64,000 nucleotides of DNA from Blattamonas nauphoetae (taxonomy: Eukaryota > Preaxostyla > Oxymonadida): the NCBI GenBank assembly GCA_033064195.1, contig JARBJD010000072.1, positions 124,001 through 188,000 of the forward strand, written 5' to 3'. Every line of letters starts with the position of its first letter. Position 1 is the stretch's first letter. The position numbers and the translations under genes were made by a program. Below, piece after piece: positions 10,126 to 22,300 of this stretch. Below the pieces are notes generated by a model. It saw only the letters and a list, made by a program, of their open reading frames with translations. It was not told the DNA's origin and made no database searches.

Positions 10126-13100
10126 CTACCAAAGTGACGGAAGGTTCATGCCCTGCAGATTGTTCCATACGATCGAGTAGGAAACAATCCATCTTCCGTC
10201 GGATCCGTTTTTGTCGTTTTCCAACTTTTCCTCCATCACATCTTCGACGCCCTCCATTCTCAACATTCGTTCTATTGCCTTCCATATCTGCCGCTCCGCT
10301 CCCATTGTATCGTTCCATTCCCACTGGGTATCGATCATTTTAACCGGACATATGTAGATTGAGCGATCATTTTCGAAGAATGCGAGACAACTTGGGATCG
10401 TGAGAAATATGGGCATATGAAGAACAAAATCCATTGTCGGTTGATAGTATGGAGATATGTCGAGGAGCCGGACGAGAAAAATGATAAAATAGTAGGATTG
10501 GTCTCCATCGATGATCGAATTGCGATTCACGCACAAATGCCAAATATACTTCTCCGATGGCACGAGAATTTGCTTCAAAACTGTCTCGTGAACAGCTTGT
10601 TGTTCATCTCGATCTTCAATTCCGAGTTCTGCGAGACCATCCGGAGTTGAGAGCCAGACAGAATGGGTGATGCTTATCATGAGGTTGGTGTGGATATCGA
10701 CTGCTTCAGTGAATGAAAGAGACTGAGGATTGAGAGTGGTCGTGATTTGAGGGATCAGATCAGCTTTGACGAGGGCAAGACGGACTTCAGCTGAATCTGA
10801 ACAGATCATAGACCCTCCACAAAACCGGCTAAAATATAAATAACCGGTTTTATTCGGCTAGGCCCAGAATTTGTACAATAGTCATGAAATGTTTTCCGAT
10901 TACTTCCTCTATACTCACCAACAATAAAATTTTGTGGAAAATGTGAACAATTTATTGAAAAATGAGATGAATCGGAAACCAAATAAGATTTTGAACCGGT
11001 TCCGAAGTTGTCGGCTGTGATTTCGTCTTTAGCCTTTCTCACACTGTCATTTTCATCAAGGTCTGCGTTGGAGTCCACTTCTGCTCGATCATCGCCGGTC
11101 ACGGGCTCCATGTTTTCTTCTTTGAAGTTTGTCACTTCTTCAGCTTTTTAATCTTCAACTGAAACTTCAGCCACTTCTTCAATGTCTAGAAAAGGGTTTC
11201 AACGAATAAGCAGTCCAAAAGGGTGTGTGATCGTGGGATCTTTTCTTCTTGGAAAAGTGCCATCCGAGATGAGTCTTGTCTGTCACTCTGCTCCTTCATT
11301 TCCGGTGTTGTATAGTTTTCCTTGTATGTTGCCCATCTTCGATATTACCGTGATATTGCGGTAGCTGCCAATAGTTATTTCCTGTTCGTGATCCAGAACC
11401 CGCTGTGAATAGGCTACAACCAGTCGCGCAATGTGTTGCTCCATCCTCGACGATTCAACAAGCTGAGTAGACTGTGTGCTGACCAAGGTAGTCGCTTGTA
11501 GTTGCTTGTTGTCCTTGTTCGCATCTGGCTTGTTGGACGTCGTGCGTAATTTCAGCGTCAATGAGAGTGGGACACCAAAGGATTGATTTCTGAACTATGT
11601 TACAATCGGACAGAAGAATGGGTGATCATAAACCAGTTCCTTGAGGATAATTTGTGAGCGTTAGTCGGAGATCCAGTTTCTGACCTTTCGCTTCTACAAA
11701 GAAGAATATCTTGCCACCTTGAATTTTCTGAAAATTGGGACAGTTCAGATAGAATCTGAATGTATCATGCTGCATCCGAATTTTGAGGATGTTTTGGCTT
11801 CGAAGTTTCCATGTTCAACTGTTTGAGATGATGAGAATTTAAAGTCGTCCAAACCTGATTAAATTGCTGAAGAGGAGAGAGGATGACATCATCCAGCTTT
11901 TAAAAAGTGATTTGAGGGTTCATCACGACCACTTGAGAATACTTGATCAATCAACCCATTCTTTCAAAAACTCTTGGCAACCCATTGGATACGATGTACT
12001 TTGCTTAGCTACTGCGGCTACAATCATATGAACCTGACTTAATGATTCTCTCGAAGTGTTATTCATGGAATCATGAACGCTGATTTTAGCCGGTTATATA
12101 AATGGGCGATTCTGAATGAAAACTTGTTTTACACTAATGTGCGTCACCAAAAATTATTTTTTGCCCAATTACCGTTCACCTGTGTAATAGACAGAAAACA
12201 GGAAAATTAGTGGAATTAAAGTTCGATCGCGTTCGATATCGTCATTTTTTGTTGAAGACAATTGTGCACACTTTTTATCACAGAACAAGTTCAAAAAGAG
12301 ATAAATGATGGAAAACGAAGGAAAAAGCTCATTCTGTGTGAAAGAACCAACACAAGGTCATCTATTGGAGAAAAAGTCACAAACTGTTCGAGGAGACATA
12401 TTCAACAGACTTGATAAGATTAGTCTTGGAAATTTCAGAAAGTATCCGGACGATGCGGTTTGTGATAAATTGTGAAGGAAAAACGAGCATGAGAGGAACT
12501 GTAGCAGTGGGAGGAAGATCGAAAAGAGTGAATCGAATTTGACGGTTTACAACGAGAAATTGCTGAAACAAAAGGAGAAATAGAGCGAAAACAGTCCAAA
12601 ACGTTCAATCATGCGATTCTTGAGAGATCCTTATGGCTCCTGAGATTTGATTTGCGACGAGACAAAAAAGTGCTGAGTTTCAGCACATGAGAACAAAAAA
12701 CAATACATACAGTCTGATCTACATCCAATACGCTGGTTGAGACGGGTCGGATCATCTAGATTCATAATCAAATAAAGTTGGATGGTGAGAAGGAGCCTGA
12801 ACTTTGAATCGGAAAGATATCACGCGAGAATGAAGAAAAGTTGAATATCAAACCTTTATGATGTCGATAGTGGCTGGACCTGTGAACTGGGAGGATTTCT
12901 GGGAGATCTTCAACTTCAAGACGAAAGGGAGACGCATGCAAGTTTTGATTTAGAATCGCCCAAATAAAACCGGTTTTGTGGAGGGTCTATCAGAGTTTTG
13001 AGAATCTTCATTGTTGCTGTGGTGACGACTTGACTGGAGGAAGAAAGGAGCACCATCATGGATTGTATGAAGGTCATGAAAGATTCATCAGAGGTGTGCC

Positions 13101-13383
13101 CAAGACTGTTGAGAAAAGCTTCGGCAGATTCTTCCTTCTTCGGAACCACATATTCAAGAAATTTCACGACTTTCGTTTCCAGAGTGTCATCAAGTGCAGG
13201 CTGCAACTTCACAGTGGCAACCAGAGACAGAAAGACAACGGCCTTTTCCGGTTGAGATTCATCTCGATTGTATTGCCAATTGAGGAATGGAGAACAATCT
13301 AAAGAAAACGGAAAATCAGGGGAGGATAAGTCCGAGTGTGTCGTAGCTGAGGAGGCACCTGTTGTATTGATTCTCGTGTTCAT
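10126..13383 (-). pseudogene. Armadillo-like helical-family gene split by a DNA transposon
   Basis: The N-terminal half lies at 13383-12990 and the C-terminal half at 10808-10126, with a transposon at 10811-12987 between them. The N-half reads VVFLSLVATVKLQPALDD, matching IYCSLVALVKVEYPFNKALQ in the gene at 36624. The C-half reads KQILVPSEKYIWHLCVN, matching QKVVIPSSQFVVFLISN in the same gene. These are amphipathic alpha-helical repeats without recognisable catalytic residues; the function of the family is unknown. Taking the transposon out with one TA target copy does not restore a single frame. Either the gene had an intron there or it had already decayed. It faces the receptor gene at 13619 across a 235-bp divergent promoter region. 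Confidence 0.7.
10811..12987. mobile_element. 2.2-kb DNA transposon with TA target duplication, family unassigned
   Basis: Perfect 18-bp terminal inverted repeats (gaccctccacaaaaccgg at the left end, its complement at the right) are flanked by TA on both sides (10809-10810 and 12988-12989). The left end carries a second, inner copy of the ccggtttta motif. TA duplication fits the Tc1/mariner group, but I see no DDE transposase. Only short frames remain: a minus-strand frame of about 109 codons at the left end and smaller ones at 11283-11561 and 12377-12571. It is therefore probably a non-autonomous or decayed element. It interrupts a host helical-family gene. Confidence 0.75.
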
Positions 13384-13618
13384 TCTTTGAGATTTCGAGA
13401 GATGTCACTTGTTATGGGTTCGAATGAAAGTGCGAACGAAGGAGATAAGGAGGGCACTGACGCATGGAGCGAGTAAAGCGGACGATATGATGTGTATCTT
13501 GCGAGAATGGTCCCGCTTTTCCGAGCGAAAGGTGCACCTTGACAAAGAAAGGGGACGATCTCTTTCCATCACGCTCTCCCTCCGAGAATTAAGTATCGAC
13601 CTGTATCTGGTACGAATC

Positions 13619-16600
13619 ATGATCACTCTTTCGCTCCTTCTCTGTCTCCTACAACACATATTAGCTGTCACTTCCCGAACAGCCAGTTCATCGAATCTTC
13701 AATCACTTCTGGACATCTTATCAAAAACTACAACAACCAACTGGAATGAAATTCAACTTGTCTCCATTCCAGAAGGAACATACTTTGGAAATCACATTGA
13801 TATCAAACATATGTCTCTTGAACTGTCGGGAGAACGATCTAACAAAAGCCGATCACTTGGAACACGCATTGTCCCTCAATATGGGTCAGAAGGCTGCGCA
13901 AATGAAGGAAAGTTCAAGGTACCCACATATGAGAATTGCATATTCTCATTGACCAACTCAACAATGTCTTTGGAATCGTTCTTCTTTTCACTCATCAACA
14001 GTTCTGAGGAACAGAATCAGAAGAGTAAAACCCGAACGGAAAGGCTGGCAATTGTCTCAAGCAGCCTGCTGACAATATCTGAAAGTGTGATTGAACTCTC
14101 ACCATCAACAAGCCCGATTCTGATTTCTCCATCGACATTGGACGTATCAGCAACTTCATCGTCAGTTGTGCTGAAGAAATGCTCGATGTGGCACATTATT
14201 GGGGAAATACGTGGTGTTGTCGAATCAGCAGCATTTCCATCCATTATCGGGTCAGTTTCAGTGTCGATTGTTGGATGCTCATTTCACTCACAGAGGATTT
14301 TGGGAAAAGACGGGATTAGCCTCTCACTGACACGATCACCTCGAAAGAATGTCGATGACGTTGGAAGAATCACGTCATCGTTGATTGGTTGCTCAATTAT
14401 CAACATGAGTTCGATTGGCTCGTCCTGCCAGCCACAGCTATCTCATTTGAGTCAAAAGATGGTGGGATGTGATGTGTCATTGACAAGTTCGCATTTATCC
14501 GGATCGACGATTCGAGACGTGAACAATGGAGGGTCAGTTTTGTGCTCAAATTCTTCCTTCTCCTCCGTCCTCTCCTCCACAAACACAAACTCGCAGCCAT
14601 CCATCACTCTCCCCAACGGCACGTCCACTCAGTTTGATGATAGCATCACATATTTCTTCGACATGGACAGCGGCGACGAAACAACCTCAGCCTCCTTCTC
14701 GCACTGCCACTTCACTGGAGACAGCTCTGCAACGAATGTTCGCCTTCTGACATTCTTCAAGTATAAAGGCACCATCACCGTGTTCTCATGTTCGTTCACG
14801 AACCATACAGTCGTGGAGCCCATCTTTGGTTCTTATTATTATGGAGCTGGTCTTTCCATCCAACAAGATTCCGTTCACCCATATCGGCATGTCACAATTC
14901 AAGCAACAAACTTCACGAATGTCAAAGCAAGCCTTACAGCAGCCGGACTCTCTATGTCAATCTGGCACTCGGCCACGGTTGACCGCTGCACTTTTAAAGA
15001 ATGCGGACCATCTGCTGATGAAGCAGAGTTGGATGGTGGAGGACTGTTTCTCGGCTTCAATGTTCCAAGTGCTCTCTCTTCGATCACCAATCTTGTCTTC
15101 GAGTCATGTTTTACAGTGAACGGTTCTGGTGGGATGTGCGCCTGTTTCTACGGAGCTGTGCTTCTCGCCGACTTTGTCTTCATGGATTGTTCTTCTTCAG
15201 ACTTCATGACAGGATCTGGTGCCTTCAGATTAAACCTCTTTGGAGAGACACAAAGCGATATCACCCGCATGAATTTCACAGATTGTTGGAGTCGTTGTGG
15301 CGCCTCTGGAATGCAATTTTTTTCGTCCGGTGATTTCCAGATGAGTGACATCCACTTTTTGCGATGCAAAACAATTGAGGACTCGGTGCATTGTCAAGGC
15401 GGAGGATTATTTGGTTGGCTCACACCAACTCAATCGCTGACTGTCCAGAGCTGCTCTTTCGTCGACTGTTCTTCAGCTACCGTTGGTGGTGCATTCGAAG
15501 TGTCCTACTTTCGATCTTGTGCGATCGTGGATTGTCTGATCCAGAATTGTTATTCGGGCTCACATGGTGCAATCACACTTGAACAGAGTTACTACGATTC
15601 AACGGCGATCTCTCTCACAAGAGTTGCATTTGTCAACAACTCAGTCGGGCAGAATGGAGACCATTCCGACACGATGAACAGTGCAAATGACACAACGGCG
15701 TTTGTTGATGTGTATTTGAACTACCTCGATGGAAATCCTCAACCAACATTCTCGATTGTCGACTACTTCACAACTTGTGCCACAAACAGCATTGGAATGC
15801 ACGTGATTGTCGATTGGGGCTATCCATACGAGGCGTCCGTTCGAGTCTTCGATGACGAGTTCAACAGGATTGGGCCTCTGTTGACAGAGAAGGTTGTTGT
15901 TGGAATGAGTGCGGAATCCGGAACAATGGAGTTGGAGATGAAGTGTAATCTGCTGATTGAGTCACAGAAATATGAAGTGACCGTTCAAAAGGAAGGGGAC
16001 AAGACAGAAATGAAGGGAGAGATTGAGTTTGTGAAAGGGAAGGGAACACTAACATCGCCGTCTCCAACATTGAATCTCGATTTCTCGACGTCATACACAA
16101 TCACCTCGATTGTTGGACTGATTTCCTCTTCCTCATATTCGTCTCTCTCCAATGGTATCACACTCCCGGTGGCAGTGTGGGCGTTCAACCTCGCCGCGAC
16201 TCCCACCTTCCTCTCCTTCACCACACCCGAACAGCCTCCCACTCTCATCGGAGCCAAAGCTCATCTCGCCTCATCCGATCAGCCACTCGCTTTCGTCAGC
16301 CTCATGCTCCACAAAGAAGTGGCAGGAAAATACAACATTGTTGTGGAGGAAGAAGGGAAATACATCAGCATCGACGTTGAATTCGAGGAGTCTTCACTGA
16401 TGGGTGACTCGTCCAACTTTGTCGTTGTTGGAGATGATCGTTTGCTCACTCACGACACGACATACACGATCAACTCCATTGCACCATCACCAGGAACAGG
16501 ATCACCATTTGTGTGGATGAACGAGACAATCACGTTCCACATCCCGAAATCGTCTTTTGATCCAAAGAAAGCGAAGTTACCAGAAACGAAGAAACTGTTG

Positions 16601-17575
16601 AGCTGGCTGATCCCTCTCGTCACGTGCTTTCTCGTCGCTCTGCTCGTCGTAGTCATTGTCATCGTTCTCCTCCGTCGCCGGAATATGAAAGCAGAGACAT
16701 CGCTGAAGGAGATGGAAGAACAGACCGACGACAGAATCGAAGAGAAGGTCGAAATCGAGGGAGTTGCTCCAGACAACACGAATGCGCTGGTTCATGCCGA
16801 AGCGATCAGCCACTCCAACTTCGGCCCAGGCAGCAGTGTGGTCCCCTCCAAAGTTGGGCCTCAGCAATCATCCAAAAGTGATTCCCTTTCTGAGTTGGTT
16901 GAGGTGATGATGTGCAGTGGAGATTTCGCAGTCTCCACAGCTCGAATGGACACCACCCTTTATTCGCTCATCCACGCACAGAAACAAGCAATTCGGAAGC
17001 GCACGATTGGTCTCCAGATTGTGAATGGGTTGAAGCAGGTTGTGGCTCATCGAGGACAGAGTGATGTTCTGACCCAACTGTCGCCACATTGGATCCTTCT
17101 TGATTGTGCTGGGAATGTTCACTTAAAACTTCAGCAGAGTTCAACTGAAGCGGAACAAGCAGCGTTCCTTGCTCAGAAGCAACAGAACCCCAATGCAGTT
17201 GGTGCCGAAGCAGAGAAGTCTGGAGTGGATGGTCTCCGCTGGAAGGCACCCGAAGTGGCAGCTGGACGCGGACAGGTGGATGGAAGCATGGCGTCAGTTT
17301 TTAGTCTTGGCCTGATCTTGTGGGAAATTGAGACTGGCCTTGTTCCGTATGGAGAACTGGATGCGATCGTGGCTCAAAGGCAATCAGGAACAGGAATTGG
17401 ACCAAAAATGGAATCACTTCAGGACGAGGAGTTTGTGTCGCTGATCCGTCGCTGTGTGTTGGTTGATCCGAAAGAACGACCAACACTGACAGAGATTGGA
17501 GAGTTCCTGTCGTCGCACAGAAACGAATCAGGAATCGCAGAGTCAAATAACGAGGCAAAAGCACAAGTTGGATAG
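13619..17575 (+). CDS. Beta-helix receptor with signal peptide, TM segment and pseudokinase tail
   Basis: The start was chosen at 13619 because it opens a signal peptide (MITLSLLLCLLQHILAVTS); the frame is open further upstream but that part is not signal-like. The product is 1318 residues. The ectodomain has repeated S-C-S-F and C-x-F-x-x-C rungs with GG turns (for example DGGGLFLG, CQGGGLFGW), typical of a parallel beta-helix. A beta-sandwich-like stretch follows before the membrane. The TM segment lies near residues 995-1017 (WLIPLVTCFLVALLVVV), followed by LLRRR. The cytoplasmic tail holds a kinase-like fold: LSPHWILLDCAGNVHLKL stands where HRD and DFG would be, while WKAPEV, SLGLILWEIETG and DPKERPT keep the C-lobe. 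The catalytic residues are gone, so signalling, if any, must be by binding. Close relative of the gene at 1-6075. Single exon; stop is TAG. Confidence 0.85.
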   Translation: MITLSLLLCLLQHILAVTSRTASSSNLQSLLDILSKTTTTNWNEIQLVSIPEGTYFGNHIDIKHMSLELSGERSNKSRSLGTRIVPQYGSEGCANEGKFKVPTYENCIFSLTNSTMSLESFFFSLINSSEEQNQKSKTRTERLAIVSSSLLTISESVIELSPSTSPILISPSTLDVSATSSSVVLKKCSMWHIIGEIRGVVESAAFPSIIGSVSVSIVGCSFHSQRILGKDGISLSLTRSPRKNVDDVGRITSSLIGCSIINMSSIGSSCQPQLSHLSQKMVGCDVSLTSSHLSGSTIRDVNNGGSVLCSNSSFSSVLSSTNTNSQPSITLPNGTSTQFDDSITYFFDMDSGDETTSASFSHCHFTGDSSATNVRLLTFFKYKGTITVFSCSFTNHTVVEPIFGSYYYGAGLSIQQDSVHPYRHVTIQATNFTNVKASLTAAGLSMSIWHSATVDRCTFKECGPSADEAELDGGGLFLGFNVPSALSSITNLVFESCFTVNGSGGMCACFYGAVLLADFVFMDCSSSDFMTGSGAFRLNLFGETQSDITRMNFTDCWSRCGASGMQFFSSGDFQMSDIHFLRCKTIEDSVHCQGGGLFGWLTPTQSLTVQSCSFVDCSSATVGGAFEVSYFRSCAIVDCLIQNCYSGSHGAITLEQSYYDSTAISLTRVAFVNNSVGQNGDHSDTMNSANDTTAFVDVYLNYLDGNPQPTFSIVDYFTTCATNSIGMHVIVDWGYPYEASVRVFDDEFNRIGPLLTEKVVVGMSAESGTMELEMKCNLLIESQKYEVTVQKEGDKTEMKGEIEFVKGKGTLTSPSPTLNLDFSTSYTITSIVGLISSSSYSSLSNGITLPVAVWAFNLAATPTFLSFTTPEQPPTLIGAKAHLASSDQPLAFVSLMLHKEVAGKYNIVVEEEGKYISIDVEFEESSLMGDSSNFVVVGDDRLLTHDTTYTINSIAPSPGTGSPFVWMNETITFHIPKSSFDPKKAKLPETKKLLSWLIPLVTCFLVALLVVVIVIVLLRRRNMKAETSLKEMEEQTDDRIEEKVEIEGVAPDNTNALVHAEAISHSNFGPGSSVVPSKVGPQQSSKSDSLSELVEVMMCSGDFAVSTARMDTTLYSLIHAQKQAIRKRTIGLQIVNGLKQVVAHRGQSDVLTQLSPHWILLDCAGNVHLKLQQSSTEAEQAAFLAQKQQNPNAVGAEAEKSGVDGLRWKAPEVAAGRGQVDGSMASVFSLGLILWEIETGLVPYGELDAIVAQRQSGTGIGPKMESLQDEEFVSLIRRCVLVDPKERPTLTEIGEFLSSHRNESGIAESNNEAKAQVG

Positions 17576-18456
17576 ACAAGATACTCCAAACTCCATTTCC
17601 CAAACACTCAAATCGGAGACACTCACTTCACATCAGAACATTCTCTATTGTCTCGATTTCGATGACTGCTGGAGAGTGGAATTGGATGCAGGTGAGAACT
17701 TGCTCATCTCACATCACATTCAACGCTTTCACGGGCTGATGTCATTCCGTCTTGATTGAGTTGGATGGTGAACACCTCACTCTTCTCCTTTCTCGCTCTC
17801 ACATCCTCTCTTTCCTTCTCATCTTCCTTCCACGTCCTTCTTTCCTAAGTTTCATCCGATTTCTATGCGTTTCTCGACATCACCGTCTCACCAACCGCTC
17901 TTATGTTATTCGCACATTCTCGATGTCTTTGGTTTCTTCCTCTCTTGATTACCACGCACAATCTCGCACTGACTTCGCATGTCGTCATCTCACATCTCAC
18001 CATTCCCTCAGTATCTCCTCTTCCCTCTTTTCATGATGTTCTTGTCATAAGACAGTTACACGTGAAAGAACTGAAGCTTTACTCCACTCTGGAGATTCTT
18101 CTGGGACTTTATTGCCTTCTTGTTTGGATTCAAAATGATATCCATTGCCTGCCATTATTTCTTCATCAGACTCACTGATTCATCGAAAGATGGAGGACAA
18201 CCTGGAGGAAATGGTAAATTTGCCTTCAAAGAAAAGAAGGTGATCCAGTCATTCAAACAAAGAGTTTGTCAATCAGAGAAACGGAAGTGTCATGAGAAAT
18301 GAGTCAGGTGCGGACAAAAATATGTTGTGGCACGATCAAGAAAGTCTGTGATGTTCGTAGAGCCTGAACAGGTTAGAAGTATTCCTACCTGATCATATTT
18401 CCCCTTTCCTTCAATTTCCATCTCGTTCATCTCCGGGTATCTTTAGGACATCTCAA
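17576..18456. other. Spacer with possible first exon of the next gene
   Basis: Between the receptor stop and the coiled-coil exon no complete gene is recognised. A short frame from ATG at about 18190 (MEDNLEEM) followed by a GTAAAT donor would splice in phase to an acceptor at aaacag, ending near 18457. It may therefore be exon 1 of the coiled-coil/SPRY gene, with an intron of about 240 bases. The rest shows nothing beyond pyrimidine-rich sequence. Confidence 0.3.
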
Positions 18457-19296
18457 ACAGCAACATGACCAACTTCAAGCGAAATTCAGCGAATATGAAA
18501 GAAAGAACGCCAAACTCGAAAAGGAGAATGGGGAGTGTTTGAAGGAGAAGGCCTCGATCATATCTGTCCTCAATTCGCTCCAGAAAGAGAAAGAACAGAT
18601 TCAACAACAGAATGATCAGCTGCGAAGTGAATTGGCGAACAAGACACGGAAACTGGAGGAGAAGGAGAGGAGTCTGACTCAGGCACAGCTGACCATCCAA
18701 CACTTGAAGACTGAAGTGGCCAGAAAGGAACAGTTCATTGTCGCGTCCGATGTCATCGTCTCATTCAATCCGAATCATTTCACAGTGAGCGGATCAACCA
18801 TCAAACACACCCAAAATGGTTGGTCCAGTTGTTTCACGAAGCCTGTCTCGAAAGGCATTCATTGACTGTCCATAACATCAGCACCTACCAATGTTAGTCT
18901 GTCCATCCTCCATTCATCATCTTCCTTCTTTCAGTGATCGGAGTGTGTGATGTTGCCGAGTTTCCCAAATGCTTGACATCGCCCGTTTATTCTTCTCCAA
19001 AAGCTGCGACGATGAACAACGCCGATGGATATCTCCTCTCGGCTGGGAAATACATAGCTCAGAATGCAGGTCTTCACACGGGGCAGGAGTTGTCGGCGGT
19101 GGCTGATTTGGAGAAGAGGACACTCCATTTCTTCATCGACGGTGTCCAACAACCACATCACTTCATCAACATTCCTGTCCCTCTCGTCTTCGCGATTGAT
19201 GTCGCTCAACATTTTGGTCCGATTGCGATCACGTTTTGGGGAGAATTAACGCAGTCACCTGTAGTATTTCAAGGAACTGGACACAATTTGGGATGA
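18457..19296 (+). CDS. Coiled-coil plus SPRY-like protein, two visible exons
   Basis: The first visible exon (about 18457-18851) encodes a heptad-rich coiled coil (QKEKEQIQQQNDQLRSELAN) and then the first strands of a SPRY-like domain (VSFNPNHFTVSGSTI). The second exon starts after ctttcag at 18935 and encodes the rest (IGVCDVAEFPK, then LEKRTLHFFIDGVQQPHHF, then FWGEL), ending with TGA. SPRY domains bind proteins; the LEKRTLHFFIDG stretch is the strand that usually reads like D-x-x-x-x-T-x-x-F-x-x-N-G. The frame crosses to exon 2 only from a GC donor after AAAG. Alternatively, the exon carries a TGA shortly afterwards and is broken. The 5' end is uncertain (see the preceding spacer). Confidence 0.6.
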
Positions 19297-19371
19297 ATTG
19301 TCATCACTCATTTCCCTCTTATTGTCTTCTTTTCCTGTTTTGCGAAGTTGACTTGAGTCCGACACAATTCC

Positions 19372-22300
19372 TCAGATGAAGAGATTCCAGAAATCCAATT
19401 CTCTCATCTCCTTCTTCAACCTCACTCGTCGAATTGTGTTCAGCAGAATCCCAATCACAGTAACTCCATTTTCGTAATCCTCCAAGAACGGCGAGCGAGA
19501 CACAGCCAAAACAACAGCATCCAACAATCCATCCCGCACGAGAATCAGACAATCAAGATCCACACACATCTGAAGGAACCGTTTGTAGAACTCGAAGACG
19601 AGAGAGACACAAGCTGGAACGGGAGACCTGGGAAAGATGAAGACAAGAGAGGCAGACAGAAAACGGTCAAATATGCTCAACACACCCTTCATGAACGATG
19701 TGTTGTACCGAATGGCTGCAGGAAGAACGTCAAGCAAAGAAGAGAAGACACACTGTCGGGAGTGAGTGAACGGAGAAAGAGGATGGACTCGGTCATCCAG
19801 TCTTCAACTTTCGCTGTTCGACAGATCTCATCAACCAGCGATGCGAACGCTGGATCAGTCCGATCCGACAGAAGACACGCCATCCCCGTCTCTTCGCTGA
19901 TGAATGGCAGGATGTGGTGTCGGGATGGGTGGAGTGACCGAAGATGGGCGATGAGAGGAGAATCGAAGGATGTTGGGATTTGGAACCAATTCCTCGCGAT
20001 CACATTCTCTCGAACAAGACCAACCATTCTCAAGTCATCCCAGTTGACTGGATCTTCGTGCAGAAGCCTTTTGAACACGTCGGCGAGTGAAATGCAGTCA
20101 CCAAACGGATTCGTGTATTGCATCAGCTCCCAAATTGTGTGCATCACAAATCTCTGCTCGTGCTTTTCAACCAACTGCAGTGCCTGACAAGACATGAAGA
20201 AGCGGAGAAGGAGAGGAGGAGGGAAGTGTGTGATCAGGATCATCATCTCAAATGAAAAATTGAGTTTCGGCTGAATGCCTACCATGATCACCTTCGCCAG
20301 GCGAGCAGAATCGATGGAACTGAGGCGAAGGTGTTGGGTGCGCATGAAGAACGAGTGGAGACCGAAGAGCGGCGTGAAAAGAAGAGTCGGAGAGTTGTCG
20401 AGCATTGCATCCGAAAGATAGATGACAAGTTGCGACGGATCAGTTCGGAGCGTCTGTTCGAAAAACAGGTCCAGAAAGCTGAAGCGTGAACCACATCGAG
20501 GGTCGACAGAGCAGTGATGGACAAAGAACGATGGAATCTTGGGGATCTGAGAAACATCGACCGTCTCGGCCATCGTGTCGTTCATAATCGCTTCCAACAA
20601 GTTGCAAGGAAATGCGATGTTGTGATGGACAGCGAGAATGAAGGCGAACAACAAGTGATGCTGTGTGAATGCATGTTTCGAAGATCCAGCTTGTTTCACG
20701 TCAGTCTGTCTCGAGAGACGAGCCAGGGCGTTATTTCTGCGCTCGAACTGGAGAATGATGCTCAACTTTGTTTGTTTGTCGAGTGAGCAGATGTCTTCGT
20801 AGGTATATAGGTAGTTTAGGAACTCGAGTGAGAGATCGAACAGAAGCGGGTCGGAGAGATCTGACGCGACGAATCCATCAAAGTCAAAAAGGGATGGTTT
20901 CAAAGGAATGGGTTGGTTCTTCTCGTCCCAATCACTTTGAAAATAATGAACCCACAAATTGAGCAGAGTGCTCTGTTCCTCACGTTCCCCATCTCGAAAC
21001 GAGTATCGAAGACTCCTAAATTGGACATCGCGTGGGTCGATGAAGCCAACATAGGACAGAATCCGATCGACCAGAAATGCTGAACCGCGTCTGATCAACC
21101 GATTTCGAGAAGAGAGAGTCGACACAAGTCTCTCGAGGAAGGAGCGAGGGCCAACAATGCAATCAAGACATTCTGTCGCGCCACAGCATTGGTAACACCG
21201 ATGGAGGGTTTGAAGAAGGATGTCGTCGTCTTCTTCGTCGAAAAGCGAAATGTCGAATCGTTCGTTCAGGTCGAGTTCCAGCGACGACGCAAAGAGAGCA
21301 GAGGAGTGGAGTTCGACATCAGACAAGGCGGGGCGAGGAGGGGGCGGAGGGGAGAGGATCGAGGGAGCAGAGAGGAGGTCGTGAATCATTCCCAACATCT
21401 CCACGCGCGGTGTGTTGACATAAGGCAAGGTGATGACATCCTGCACGGAGAGGGATGAAGGAAGGGCTGTCTCGAGTGAGTGAGTTGGGTTGGAACATGC
21501 CACAGATGGAGAGTGAGAATATGTGGAATCAAAAGATGAGCAAGTGGGTTCTCTTTCGACTGTCGACAGGAACAGTTCGGAAGCGTGACTTGGCGAGGAA
21601 ACGCTTCCCATTTCCATCACCAAACTTGCAGTCAGATCAGCAATTCCCTCAAATTGCACATCCATCGGAAAGGGATCGGTGTCGTGTGGAGAAAGGGGAG
21701 GATTGTTGGGTTCTTCGAAGTTGGTGTTCAGAAGGAAGTGTTGGAGAGAAATCAGAGATTGGTGGAAATACCATTTCTGGAGCAAAGTGATGTCCTTCTT
21801 CAAAGTGAGAGTGAAAATGAAACGATGAAAATGGACAAACCGGGGTTTCTTCGTTTTCGGCAATCCTTTCCACCATTTTGACAAAAGTTTCAAAGATGGT
21901 ATGTTTCTCTTTCACCCTTTCAGGCGAATGTGACTTCAGGATCTCTCTCACAACATCTGTAAGTTTCTTCGTTTCATAAACATACTTTTCCTGCAAAAAC
22001 GAATCTTCGCTGGCGATTAGAACATTGTCTTCGTTCTTTTTGAGCACATAATCGAAACTCCAGCTCAGATTCTGGGTGAGGAATGGTTCGCTCTGAAAAT
22101 GTTGGAGATAGAAATGATATTGTTGTTCGAAAAGGTGGGACAGGAAGAGAGGAGGATGATGAGAAGGGAGGAGATCTCCAGAAAGTGTGAGAGTCTGAAC
22201 AAGTTCAAGCATGATCGCGGCGAAGAGAGCCTCAGGTTTGGAGGGATCCAAAGGATGTGAGAAATGTTCAGAAAATGCGGGGCTGAGGAAGGATTGATGG

